A stretch of 5,852 nucleotides of DNA from Segetimicrobium sp035279545 (GTDB lineage: Bacteria; Sysuimicrobiota; Sysuimicrobiia; Sysuimicrobiales; Segetimicrobiaceae). The position numbers and the translations under genes were made by a program. Position 1 is the stretch's first letter. Each line of letters begins with the position of its first letter. The DNA is taken from positions 1 to 5,852 of the forward strand of contig DATEHM010000177.1 in the NCBI GenBank assembly GCA_035279545.1. The letters are read 5' to 3'. The notes beneath the pieces were generated by a model. It saw nothing but the letters and a program-made list of their open reading frames with translations, was not told where the DNA came from and searched no databases. This document shows positions 1-5,613 of this stretch, one piece after another.

Positions 1-106
1 CAAGCTCACCCCGGATTTGTTCTTCCAGACAGCGCTCCTTGGGAAGCGGGCCTTGAAGACTCCATTGCCACCGCTGGTCCCAGAGTGAACGTCGACATGA
101 CTTGAA
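1..106 (-). pseudogene. possible 5'-truncated gene fragment left of the IS1380 element
   Basis: The flank left of the insertion sequence is open on the minus strand, with codon first bases at 88, 85 and so on down to 4. It reads as a protein-like string containing WDQRWQWSLQGPLPKERCLEE. This has the Trp/Cys spacing of small uncharacterised secreted proteins, but I do not recognise a family. No start codon lies in this frame outside the IS, so a real gene would have lost its 5' end to the insertion and would continue past position 1. Only about 35 codons are visible and two plus-strand frames are also open for about 28-34 codons, so chance is a real alternative. Confidence 0.18.
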
Positions 107-119
107 CCTGAATCGGGCG
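105..119 (+). repeat. left terminal inverted repeat of the IS1380 element
   Basis: AACCTGAATCGGGCG matches the reverse complement of 1590-1604 at 14 of 15 positions; the single mismatch is at base 115. Such terminal repeats are the sites bound and cut by the transposase. Confidence 0.8.
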
Positions 120-206
120 TCATTCTTGTTGACCCGACGGCCACGATTGCTGCCTGAAGCCTGTCCAGCATGGCTCCGCGGAATGTGAGAGAGGAATTTG
201 GGGTCT

Positions 207-241
207 GCGCGATAACGCTACTTTTAGTAGGGTTAACGCGC
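207..241 (+). promoter_or_regulatory. long imperfect hairpin in the transposase leader
   Basis: The left arm GCGCGATAACGCTAC (207-221) and right arm GTAGGGTTAACGCGC (227-241) are reverse complements at 13 of 15 positions, around a 5-nt TTTTA loop. The two mismatches would be A-A and G-G in RNA. It lies inside the IS, 31 bp before the chosen transposase start. No T-run follows, so a classical intrinsic terminator is unlikely. A fold-back that blunts read-through from neighbouring promoters, or a binding site for transposase or a regulator, would fit better. That role is inference. Confidence 0.6.
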
Positions 242-262
242 AAGCGGAATTCGGCCGTTTTC

Positions 263-266
263 GGAG
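263..266 (+). promoter_or_regulatory. ribosome binding site deciding a TTG start for the transposase
   Basis: GGAG lies 6 nt before the TTG at 273. No ATG is available in this frame near the expected N-terminus. A GTG at 300 is the main alternative, and it has no comparably placed purine stretch. Confidence 0.5.
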
Positions 267-272
267 TATCCG

Positions 273-1580
273 TTGCGCCATCGCCGCGGGCCTCGGAATG
301 TGCGCGTTGTCTACACCGGAGACCACCTGACCCAGTATGGTGGTGTCTTTCTGCTCCATCGATTCTTCCACCGGTTGCGGTTGCGTCGACATTTCTACGA
401 CAGCGTGCGGTTCCCTCAGCGCAACAATGCGTACAGTATCCCGGAGATGTTGCTGGCGCTTCTGTACCCGGTCATCCTGGGTCTCGGGCGACTCGACACG
501 ACCGAACTGCTGCAACAGAATGGCGTGTTCCAGATTCTCACGGGCTTGCCCGCTTATCCCGATCCGACGGCGCTGCGGCGGTTTCTGCGTCGCTTCGCGC
601 TGCGCGGCCTGCCCAAGCTGCGCCGTCTCCACGAGCACTTCCTGGCGCGCCTGTGCCAGCGGCCGCGTGTCCTGCGGCGCGTGCTGTTCGATCTGGACTC
701 GACGGTGTTGACGCTGTATGGACATCAAGAGAAAGCGCGCATTGGCTACAACCCGCGCAAGCGGGGCCGGCCATCGTATCATCCTCTGGTCTGCTTCGAG
801 GGCCAGACCCGAGACTTCTGGCATGGCGAACTCCGCGCAGGCGATGCGCCCCCCGCTGTCGGGACGGTGTGGTTGCTCCAGGCGTGCTTCGCCAAGATGC
901 CCGCAACGGTGCGTCAAATACGGGTGCGCGCGGATGCCGGGTTCTACGATTACAAGATCGTCCGAGCGATCGAGGCGCACCGCGGCAAGTTCGTGATCGT
1001 GGCGCGGCTGACAAAACCGCTCAAGGCTCTGGTGACCGGGTTGCCCTACACGACCGTGCACCGGAGCTTGGCCGTCGCTGAGTGTCAGTACCAACCCCAT
1101 CGCTGGCCTCGGCCCTATCGCTTCGTGGTCGTGCGCAAGGCGCTGCCCGAAGAGGAAAGCGTTCAGACGACGCTGTTCACCATTGGCCGGTACACCTACC
1201 ACGCCTATGTCACCAACTTCCGCCTTCCGCCCATTGCCGTCTACCATTTCTACAATGCCAGAGCGGCGATGGAACTGATCATCAAAGAGCTCAAGGCCGA
1301 TTACCCGCTCGCGAAGATCCCGACCAACCAGTTCGCGGCCAACGAAGCATATTTCCATCTTTTGATGTTCGCCTACAACGCCATGAACTGGTTCAAGCGC
1401 CTCTGCCTGCCACCCGGGTATCACTCGTTGACCCTTGGAACGCTACGTCGTCGGCTCCTCTTGATCCCGGGAGAACTTGTGCACACGCCGCGAGGGCCGG
1501 TCCTCCGACTTCCTCCTTCCCCGTCAAGGCAAGAGGTGATCGAACATGCGCGCAGCCGAATCGCTCGACTCCGAATCTGA
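273..1580 (+). CDS. IS1380-family transposase (DDE, intact)
   Basis: This 435-residue protein would catalyse cut-and-paste movement of the surrounding element by acting on its terminal repeats. The RNase H-like DDE core is readable. The first Asp is D142 in FDLDSTV. It is followed by the family block GYNPRKRGRPSYHPL (about 158-172). The second Asp is D221 in RADAGFYD. The Glu lies in a YREK signature with Y327, R330, E334 and K341 in exact Y-2-R-3-E-6-K spacing. After this come the typical KADYPLAKIPTNQFAANEA segment and a hydrophobic AYNAMNWFK stretch. Length is normal for the family and no frameshift or internal stop is present, so it may be active. The start is a TTG supported by a GGAG 6 nt upstream; GTG at 300 would shorten it by 9 residues. 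The long reading frame antisense to it is a shadow. Confidence 0.93.
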   Translation: MRHRRGPRNVRVVYTGDHLTQYGGVFLLHRFFHRLRLRRHFYDSVRFPQRNNAYSIPEMLLALLYPVILGLGRLDTTELLQQNGVFQILTGLPAYPDPTALRRFLRRFALRGLPKLRRLHEHFLARLCQRPRVLRRVLFDLDSTVLTLYGHQEKARIGYNPRKRGRPSYHPLVCFEGQTRDFWHGELRAGDAPPAVGTVWLLQACFAKMPATVRQIRVRADAGFYDYKIVRAIEAHRGKFVIVARLTKPLKALVTGLPYTTVHRSLAVAECQYQPHRWPRPYRFVVVRKALPEEESVQTTLFTIGRYTYHAYVTNFRLPPIAVYHFYNARAAMELIIKELKADYPLAKIPTNQFAANEAYFHLLMFAYNAMNWFKRLCLPPGYHSLTLGTLRRRLLLIPGELVHTPRGPVLRLPPSPSRQEVIEHARSRIARLRI

Positions 1581-1589
1581 TCATTTTCG

Positions 1590-1604
1590 CGCCGGATTCA
1601 GGTT
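1590..1604 (-). repeat. right terminal inverted repeat of the IS1380 element
   Basis: Read on the minus strand this is AACCTGAATCCGGCG, the partner of 105-119. It begins 10 bp after the transposase stop codon (1578-1580), so the element has almost no 3' non-coding sequence. Confidence 0.8.
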
Positions 1605-1710
1605 TATGGCACTGGTCTTCGCGTTCGCGCGCGAGAAGATCGTCGGAATTGACGTGGTCGCCGACCCCGTGCGCCTCCGCCAGCTCGACCTTGCGGTCGT
1701 CAACGACTGA
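1603..1710 (+). pseudogene. orphan 3' end of an ECF sigma factor gene (SigJ-type, SnoaL-tailed)
   Basis: Immediately after the right IS end, the frame starting FMALVFAFAREKIVG runs to a TGA at 1708-1710 and ends in IDVVADPVRLRQLDLAVVND. This closing motif, with IDxxADPxRLRxLDLAV, is characteristic of the C-terminus of ECF sigma factors that carry a SnoaL-like domain (SigJ/ECF41-like group). These factors normally direct RNA polymerase to a small regulon and use the C-terminal domain to tune their activity. Only about the last 35 residues of a usual 290-330 are present. The sigma2 and sigma4 DNA-binding parts are absent from the window, so the fragment cannot function. The missing 5' part is not in positions 1-106, which argues for loss by rearrangement at the IS rather than simple insertion. 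Confidence 0.72.
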
Positions 1711-1819
1711 CGAGCCAACCTACGTTGCGGGTCGGGTGAGCTTCGGGAGTTTCGGTCCGATCAGGTACCGACTGCGGGTGAACACCTTCCTGGTCCGCGA
1801 TGTTGTATGGCGACGCGAA

Positions 1820-3319
1820 CTACAGCCGTGACCTCACGCCGATTTCATAGACCGTGTTGTAGAATGTGTAGCGTGGATCGAGTTGAATCGAAAACCACAC
1901 ACCCAATTGCGCATAGAGCAACGTTTTCGTCTTGCTCCTAGGATCGAGCACGGTTCTTGTGGGCGTACCCAGCTTGGCTATCACCTGCGCTTCGGTGCTT
2001 CCTACACGGAGGCCGCTATTAGTGGTGTATGCGATGTCGTTTATCGCCCAGATCCTGTACACGACACCGGCCGGCGTCACCCGCATGCCGATGCCGTCGT
2101 TCCTTGGAGGCTCAAACCACCGGTAAACCGTGCTCCCATCGCCAAGTTTCTGTTGGCTCTTGCCACGTCCAAGCACCCTAACAACCTCCTGGACCCGCAT
2201 CCCCAGTCGCACTGGACCTATGCCATGACCGACCAAGACCGGAATGAAGCGGGTGGGTTTCGGAGAGACCCGGGGCCGAGGCCCGGGAGATGGCATCGGC
2301 TGAACAGGCGGTCGCACGGGCGCGGGCTGCCCTTTGGTCCGTCCCGAGTTGGACGGAGCTGATCCGGGGGCTGGCGTGTGCTGCCCGACGCCCGCCGGCA
2401 CGGGCGCAGGCTGCGCGGGTGCGCGTACAGGTGGGGGCGGGGTTAAACCGGGGGCCGGCGTGGGCTGTGCGTTAAATGCGGGGAGAGTTGATACAGAGAC
2501 CGATGTTGATTGCGTCGCCGTCGAAGGGGTGGGAATCCGGGTTTGGGTCGAATCAGTCTGCCCCGGAGAAGCGGAAGGCGTGTCGGACGCGGACAAACGA
2601 CTGATGGCGGCGGCTAGGAGCGGCCTAGCAGCATTCGTGGGGACGGCAAAACTGATGCCCGACTGTTCTCCCCGCAGGTGGCCGCGTACAAGGCCGATAA
2701 CTTCGCCACGCAGATTCAGAATGGGCGCACCATCCAGTCCGGAGACCTTGGGGACATCGATAAAAAGAGCCCCGTTCCTTATGGCATCCACAACGCCTTC
2801 TACAATAGTAGGCTTCTGCCTGTTCGGTCCCTCGATGCGAAGAGACCCTAGCAAGACAATCGGTTCCCCCTTCTGAACTCTTTCAATACTCCCGAGCACA
2901 AGCGGCCGAACCGGCAACTCAGAAATGGCTAGGGCCGCCAAGTCGTTAGCATTGTCCGTTTCAATGATCCTTGGTTCCTCGGCCGGACGATCGGGAAACT
3001 TCAGGAGGATTCGGGATGCACCTGCCACCAGATGGTACGTTGTAAGCGCCAGCCGCCCCCCAACGGCGAATGCTGTGCCTGTCCAGATCCCCAGGGGATG
3101 CTCCACAACGAGGAACCCTACGCTTTGCCCAGCCATGACGGCGACAGCGTTCGCTTCGCGAGTTGGGACAGTGGCCTCGGTCCCGCTCACGAGAAGGGTG
3201 ATGAGGAGAGCCGCGGCCAGGATCGATGCTAATGCTCGCGCCAGGATTCTTCGGGCAGGAGAACGCTTGAGGATGTTCTTGACTCTCCAGGATTTGTTCA
3301 CCGGCGGTAGGCTACACAT
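1820..3319 (-). CDS. membrane-anchored HtrA-like pseudo-protease with two BamE-like modules
   Basis: The protein is 499 residues. A basic N-terminus is followed by one hydrophobic segment (about 26-44), a signal anchor or uncleaved signal peptide, placing the rest outside the membrane. Residues 62-240 have the chymotrypsin-like fold of HtrA/DegP proteases: GTAFAVGGRLALTTYHLVAG carries His96, NDLAAL carries Asp126, and the usual G-x-S-G-x-P nucleophile motif reads GLDGAP, with Asp196 (codon GAT) in place of Ser. The domain ends FAVP as in HtrA. A catalytically dead, binding or scaffold role is therefore likely. No PDZ domain follows. Instead there is a Pro/Ser/Thr-rich linker (245-358) and two tandem modules (about 366-425 and 435-494) with the BamE/SmpA-like pattern GxRxGxxxxxVxxxLGxP. 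The ATG at 3319 has an excellent GGAGGAG 5 nt upstream. The gene ends in TAG and follows the Gly-rich protein gene by 78 bp. Confidence 0.85.
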   Translation of the reverse strand: MCSLPPVNKSWRVKNILKRSPARRILARALASILAAALLITLLVSGTEATVPTREANAVAVMAGQSVGFLVVEHPLGIWTGTAFAVGGRLALTTYHLVAGASRILLKFPDRPAEEPRIIETDNANDLAALAISELPVRPLVLGSIERVQKGEPIVLLGSLRIEGPNRQKPTIVEGVVDAIRNGALFIDVPKVSGLDGAPILNLRGEVIGLVRGHLRGEQSGISFAVPTNAARPLLAAAISRLSASDTPSASPGQTDSTQTRIPTPSTATQSTSVSVSTLPAFNAQPTPAPGLTPPPPVRAPAQPAPVPAGVGQHTPAPGSAPSNSGRTKGQPAPVRPPVQPMPSPGPRPRVSPKPTRFIPVLVGHGIGPVRLGMRVQEVVRVLGRGKSQQKLGDGSTVYRWFEPPRNDGIGMRVTPAGVVYRIWAINDIAYTTNSGLRVGSTEAQVIAKLGTPTRTVLDPRSKTKTLLYAQLGVWFSIQLDPRYTFYNTVYEIGVRSRL

Positions 3320-3324
3320 TGGGT

Positions 3325-3331
3325 CTCCTCC
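3325..3331 (-). promoter_or_regulatory. strong ribosome binding site of the HtrA-like gene
   Basis: On the minus strand GGAGGAG lies 5 nt before the ATG at 3319. It confirms that start, and suggests this second gene can be translated well even without coupling to the gene 78 bp upstream. Confidence 0.75.
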
Positions 3332-3397
3332 AGAAGAAGCCGGGTCGCGTGTTGCACAGGGCGCGGATCTCGAAGAGCGGTTGGCGACCGCATCCGA

Positions 3398-4990
3398 TTA
3401 GCGTTTACTCCCGCCCGCTGCCCCAACTCCTCCGTTAACTGAACCCCCGCCGTTCACCGCCGCCCCACCGACATTGACTGAGACCCCACCGTTAACTGCC
3501 AAGCCTCCACCGCTGGCCACTGCCCCTCCGCTTGCACTGGTCGACGCGCCTCCACCGTTGGCTGTCGCCCCGCCGCTGGCCGCTACGCCTCCACCGCTGG
3601 CTGCCGCCCCGCCGCTCGCGCTGGTCGACGCGCCTCCACCGTTGGCTGCCGCCCCGCCGCTGGCCGCTACGCCTCCACCGCTGGCCACTGCCCCCCCGCT
3701 TGCACTGGTCGACGCTCCCCCACCGCTGGCTGCGGCCCCGCCGTTGATCGAAGCGCCGCTTCCGGCTGCCGCCCCAGTACCATTCACCGAGACGCCACCG
3801 TTGACAGACGCTCCGCTCCGGTTTGCCCCGAACCCGCTGGCGTTCTGGTGCCCATTGAACTCTGCCAGTGAGCTCAGCTGCACTTCCAAGACGCCGCGAA
3901 CATCCGTGCTGATCTCGATCACGAGGGAGCCGCCTAGAACAAGGAATCCGGGGCCCATTGCCGTGATCGCCATTTTTTTGACCCGGTTGTCTAACCCACG
4001 GACAACCTCAAGGTTCGTCGCCACCAGTGCCCCGGATTGGGTAAGCTTTCCGGAAAATCGCACGACGTCAAAGGGCACGACCGAGCCAAGCTTATTCCGC
4101 AGCCCCGTGATCCGTGTATTCTCCGGGATCACCACTGAGAGGATTCCAGTGCTCGAGACGATAACGACGGCATTGTTCGATTTTGTTGCGACGATACCGC
4201 CTACTGTGACATCTGCACGAGTTGACCCGCCGGCTGGATCGATACCTGCGGACGTCGGATCCAACCCCGATGGAGGCACAACGTTGGAATTTGCGTTTCG
4301 ACCCCCTTCGCGATCGGCGATAGACGCAGTCGCCGGCGAAGCCGGAACATCGACCTGGACGACGACGTCATGCGTCCCAATGGTCACCGACCATACAACC
4401 GCCGCGAGCCCGACAAAACGTTCGAGGGCGCAAAAATCCGGTAATCTTTCATCTCCCGCATAGACGGCCGTACCCGGCGTCCCCAAGAACCTTCGAGTAC
4501 CTGCGGCCGTGCGCGTTTCAAGTGTCCACGTCGCACACTTCACCCCAATGAGGATTCCTCCGGCCGGCCTGAAGAAAGAGGCAGACGGGACTCCCCGCGG
4601 TGTGGCCAGAGCCTGCGTACCGCTCACCGGATCGGACGGTTCCTTACGGGGCAATGAGGAACGGCTCTCGGGCACGGGGAGGGTCGCAAGCAGTTTGCCT
4701 GACTTATGGGGTCTTGTGAGCTTTGGTGCGACAACCGGGCGGTCAAGTTGAATTTGCCGATATGCATTTCCCACCGCGCCTGGAACGCTCGGCTTAGGGC
4801 CAGAGGTCTGCATTCTCGAGCGGCCCACGGGTTTCTGTGAGGCGGACTCAAGCGACACAAGAGGTTCCAATGCGGCAGTTGGGGTCAGCGCTAGGTGTGA
4901 CCGCACCAGGTGTGTGGTCAGAAGGATCACCGCACTGCTGGCGATGATCCCGATCAACACGGTGACCGCGGACGGCCCAACCCGGCGCAT
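3398..4990 (-). CDS. membrane-anchored DUF5666-like protein with repetitive Gly-rich tail
   Basis: The protein is 530 residues and of unknown function. One hydrophobic segment (about 8-29) should act as a signal anchor, so the rest would be extracytoplasmic. Residues 35-140 are Pro/Ser-rich and probably disordered. Residues 141-215 form a small beta-rich domain with Cys152 and Cys187, a possible disulphide; I do not recognise it. Residues about 258-331 resemble DUF5666, with the pattern VGGIVATK, VVIPENTRIT, FDVVRFSGKL and ALVATNLEVV, and a short related strand pair follows to 372. Residues 385-528 are a tail almost only of Gly, Ala, Ser, Asn, Val and Thr, containing three copies of a 28-residue unit with ASTSASGGA at 426, 454 and 482. 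The ATG at 4990 has GAGGTG 5 nt upstream; the stop is TAA. The gene is probably first in an operon with the HtrA-like gene. The tail suggests a surface-exposed or matrix-binding role, which is inference. Confidence 0.8.
   Translation of the reverse strand: MRRVGPSAVTVLIGIIASSAVILLTTHLVRSHLALTPTAALEPLVSLESASQKPVGRSRMQTSGPKPSVPGAVGNAYRQIQLDRPVVAPKLTRPHKSGKLLATLPVPESRSSLPRKEPSDPVSGTQALATPRGVPSASFFRPAGGILIGVKCATWTLETRTAAGTRRFLGTPGTAVYAGDERLPDFCALERFVGLAAVVWSVTIGTHDVVVQVDVPASPATASIADREGGRNANSNVVPPSGLDPTSAGIDPAGGSTRADVTVGGIVATKSNNAVVIVSSTGILSVVIPENTRITGLRNKLGSVVPFDVVRFSGKLTQSGALVATNLEVVRGLDNRVKKMAITAMGPGFLVLGGSLVIEISTDVRGVLEVQLSSLAEFNGHQNASGFGANRSGASVNGGVSVNGTGAAAGSGASINGGAAASGGGASTSASGGAVASGGGVAASGGAAANGGGASTSASGGAAASGGGVAASGGATANGGGASTSASGGAVASGGGLAVNGGVSVNVGGAAVNGGGSVNGGVGAAGGSKR
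3503..3754 (-). repeat. 84-bp coding tandem repeat (3 copies)
   Basis: Three consecutive 84-bp units start at 3503, 3587 and 3671. A CTGGTCGACG marker recurs at 3537, 3621 and 3705, exactly 84 bp apart. Each unit is made of a 45-bp and a 39-bp sub-unit that both begin like GCCTCCACC, with starts at 3503, 3548, 3587, 3632, 3671 and about 3716. By hand, copies 1 and 2 differ at 7 of 84 bases. The first half of copy 3 is nearly identical to copy 1, while its second half has diverged. One unit is 28 codons, so gain or loss of a copy keeps the reading frame of the Gly-rich protein and changes only the tail length. Confidence 0.85.
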
Positions 4991-5446
4991 AAGAACACCT
5001 CAGTGCGGCTTGCTGGTAGTCTAACCTAACTGTTCCCCCTTGCATGAGTCGTCGAAACCATCCTTCCGAACACATTTCTGTATCCAGATGAATGAGGACG
5101 AATGAGCGGTATTACGTGCCATCTATACAACAGCTGATCCCGCGTGGCCAACACCTCACCCCGGCGCAGTTCAGTGCTCACTAGGTCCAGTGATATGCGA
5201 GGTGATCGAGATCTAGGTCAGGATCATCCCGTGATCGAAAGGACGACGAGAGTTCCGCCGTGTGGGCACCGACGGTATAGCAGCCGCCTTCGGCAGCGAT
5301 ACCTCTTCGGAAGAGGAGCTGGCCGCAAAACTAGGCGCGACGCCGGATCGTCGATATCGAGCAGCGCCGCAGGACCTCCTTCCTGGAGGTACCCTTCACT
5401 CCTGATGGGGCGGTGGGGCTCCGGCCTGCAGATCTTGTGAAGCACG
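4991..5446. other. 456-bp intergenic region, no convincing gene
   Basis: This region should contain the promoter of the minus-strand pair, but no clear sigma-70 promoter could be read. Two short plus-strand frames look slightly protein-like. One, at 5092-5184, codes for 30 residues and includes LTPAQFSAH. The other, at 5262-5405 with a GTG start, codes for 47 residues and includes EEELAAKLGATPDRRYRAAPQD. They are in different frames, have poor ribosome binding sites, and could be decayed gene remains. Small inverted repeats occur: GATCA/TGATC at 5222-5236, and a perfect ACCTCC/GGAGGT hairpin with a 5-nt loop at 5374-5390. No RNA gene was recognised. Confidence 0.5.
4996..5001 (-). promoter_or_regulatory. 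ribosome binding site of the Gly-rich protein gene
   Basis: GAGGTG on the minus strand, 5 nt before the ATG at 4990, supports that start. I could not identify a convincing -35/-10 pair further upstream (about 5010-5100). Confidence 0.6.
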
Positions 5447-5512
5447 ATGAGTAGCGTGTCACTGAACTTGCGGATCCTCGCGCTCGCCCTAGGTTGTGCT
5501 ATTTCGATGTAG
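5447..5512 (+). pseudogene. truncated signal-peptide-like reading frame at the IS481 edge
   Basis: From the ATG at 5447 the frame encodes 21 residues, MSSVSLNLRILALALGCAISM, then TAG at 5510-5512. It has the look of a bacterial export signal: a short polar start with one Arg, a Leu/Ala-rich core, and a Cys after LALG that could be a lipoprotein cysteine, although the -3 residue is Ala rather than Leu. The frame ends exactly where the second insertion sequence seems to begin, so it may be the 5' stub of an exported protein gene cut by that element. A GAAG 4 nt upstream is a weak ribosome binding site. The frame is short enough for coincidence to be possible. Confidence 0.28.
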
Positions 5513-5514
5513 TG

Positions 5515-5520
5515 TTGACA
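5515..5520 (+). promoter_or_regulatory. consensus -35 box at the IS481 left end
   Basis: TTGACA is a perfect sigma-70 -35 hexamer located at the presumed terminal repeat, a common place for an IS promoter. No good -10 follows at 16-18 bp (CATGAA, ATGAAA and TGAAAA match at most 3 of 6), so promoter activity is uncertain. The hexamer is embedded in a palindrome, AGTGT-TG-ACACT (5511-5522). Confidence 0.3.
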
Positions 5521-5613
5521 CTGGAGGGAGCCTCCTCATGAAAAGAGGGTCACCGCTCTGCCTCCGAATCCTCCAACCGAGGCCTGACGAGCTTCGGAAG
5601 GGGGGAAGAGAGC

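Larger units (their letters stand above)
107..1602 (+). mobile_element. IS1380-family insertion sequence, complete
   Basis: The element is about 1.5 kb, carries a single transposase gene, and is bounded by imperfect inverted repeats. The left repeat reads AACCTGAATCGGGCG at 105-119. The right repeat, read on the minus strand from 1604 to 1590, is AACCTGAATCCGGCG, giving 14 of 15 matches. I place the ends at the CC dinucleotides (107 and 1602), as is usual in this family, but AA/TT just outside also match, so the edges could be 105 and 1604. Neither choice gives a 4-5 bp direct target duplication (for example ttgaa against tttat). The right flank is the 3' end of a sigma factor gene and the left flank is not its 5' part. 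The element may therefore have been involved in a deletion or recombination after insertion. Confidence 0.85.

Noticed and set aside
120..1424. Long minus-strand reading frame (434 codons) opposite the IS1380 transposase
   Set aside because: It is antisense to a gene with clear DDE motifs. Its own product shows no recognisable domain and has the Arg/Gln/His-rich composition expected of a GC-rich shadow frame.
1711..1819. Possible terminator between the sigma remnant and the HtrA-like gene
   Set aside because: Only a weak 5-bp TCGGT/ACCGA pairing with a 10-nt loop and no T-run is present, too little to call.
1082..1831. Plus-strand frame crossing the right IS end and the sigma remnant
   Set aside because: It overlaps the transposase in another frame, shows no domain, and runs through an IS boundary and a different frame that matches a sigma factor.
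3503..3754. CRISPR-like array
   Set aside because: The units are contiguous in-frame coding repeats with internal 45/39-bp sub-repeats, not repeats separated by unique spacers.
3474..4463. Plus-strand Pro-rich reading frame (329 codons) with a PPPLA-type repeat
   Set aside because: It is the antisense reading of the Gly/Ala/Ser repeat gene. Its periodicity comes from the same 84-bp repeat. The minus-strand gene has an anchor, a DUF5666-like domain and a good ribosome binding site.
5262..5405. 47-codon GTG-start frame (EEELAAKLGATPDRRYRAAPQD)
   Set aside because: The helix-like composition is suggestive, but there is no good ribosome binding site, no family match that I know and no neighbouring partner. 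It is noted only as possible gene decay.
5144..5440. 98-codon plus-strand frame in the intergenic region
   Set aside because: The composition is dominated by Arg, Ser and Pro with no domain-like pattern and no ribosome binding site. A competing frame at 5262-5405 looks at least as protein-like.
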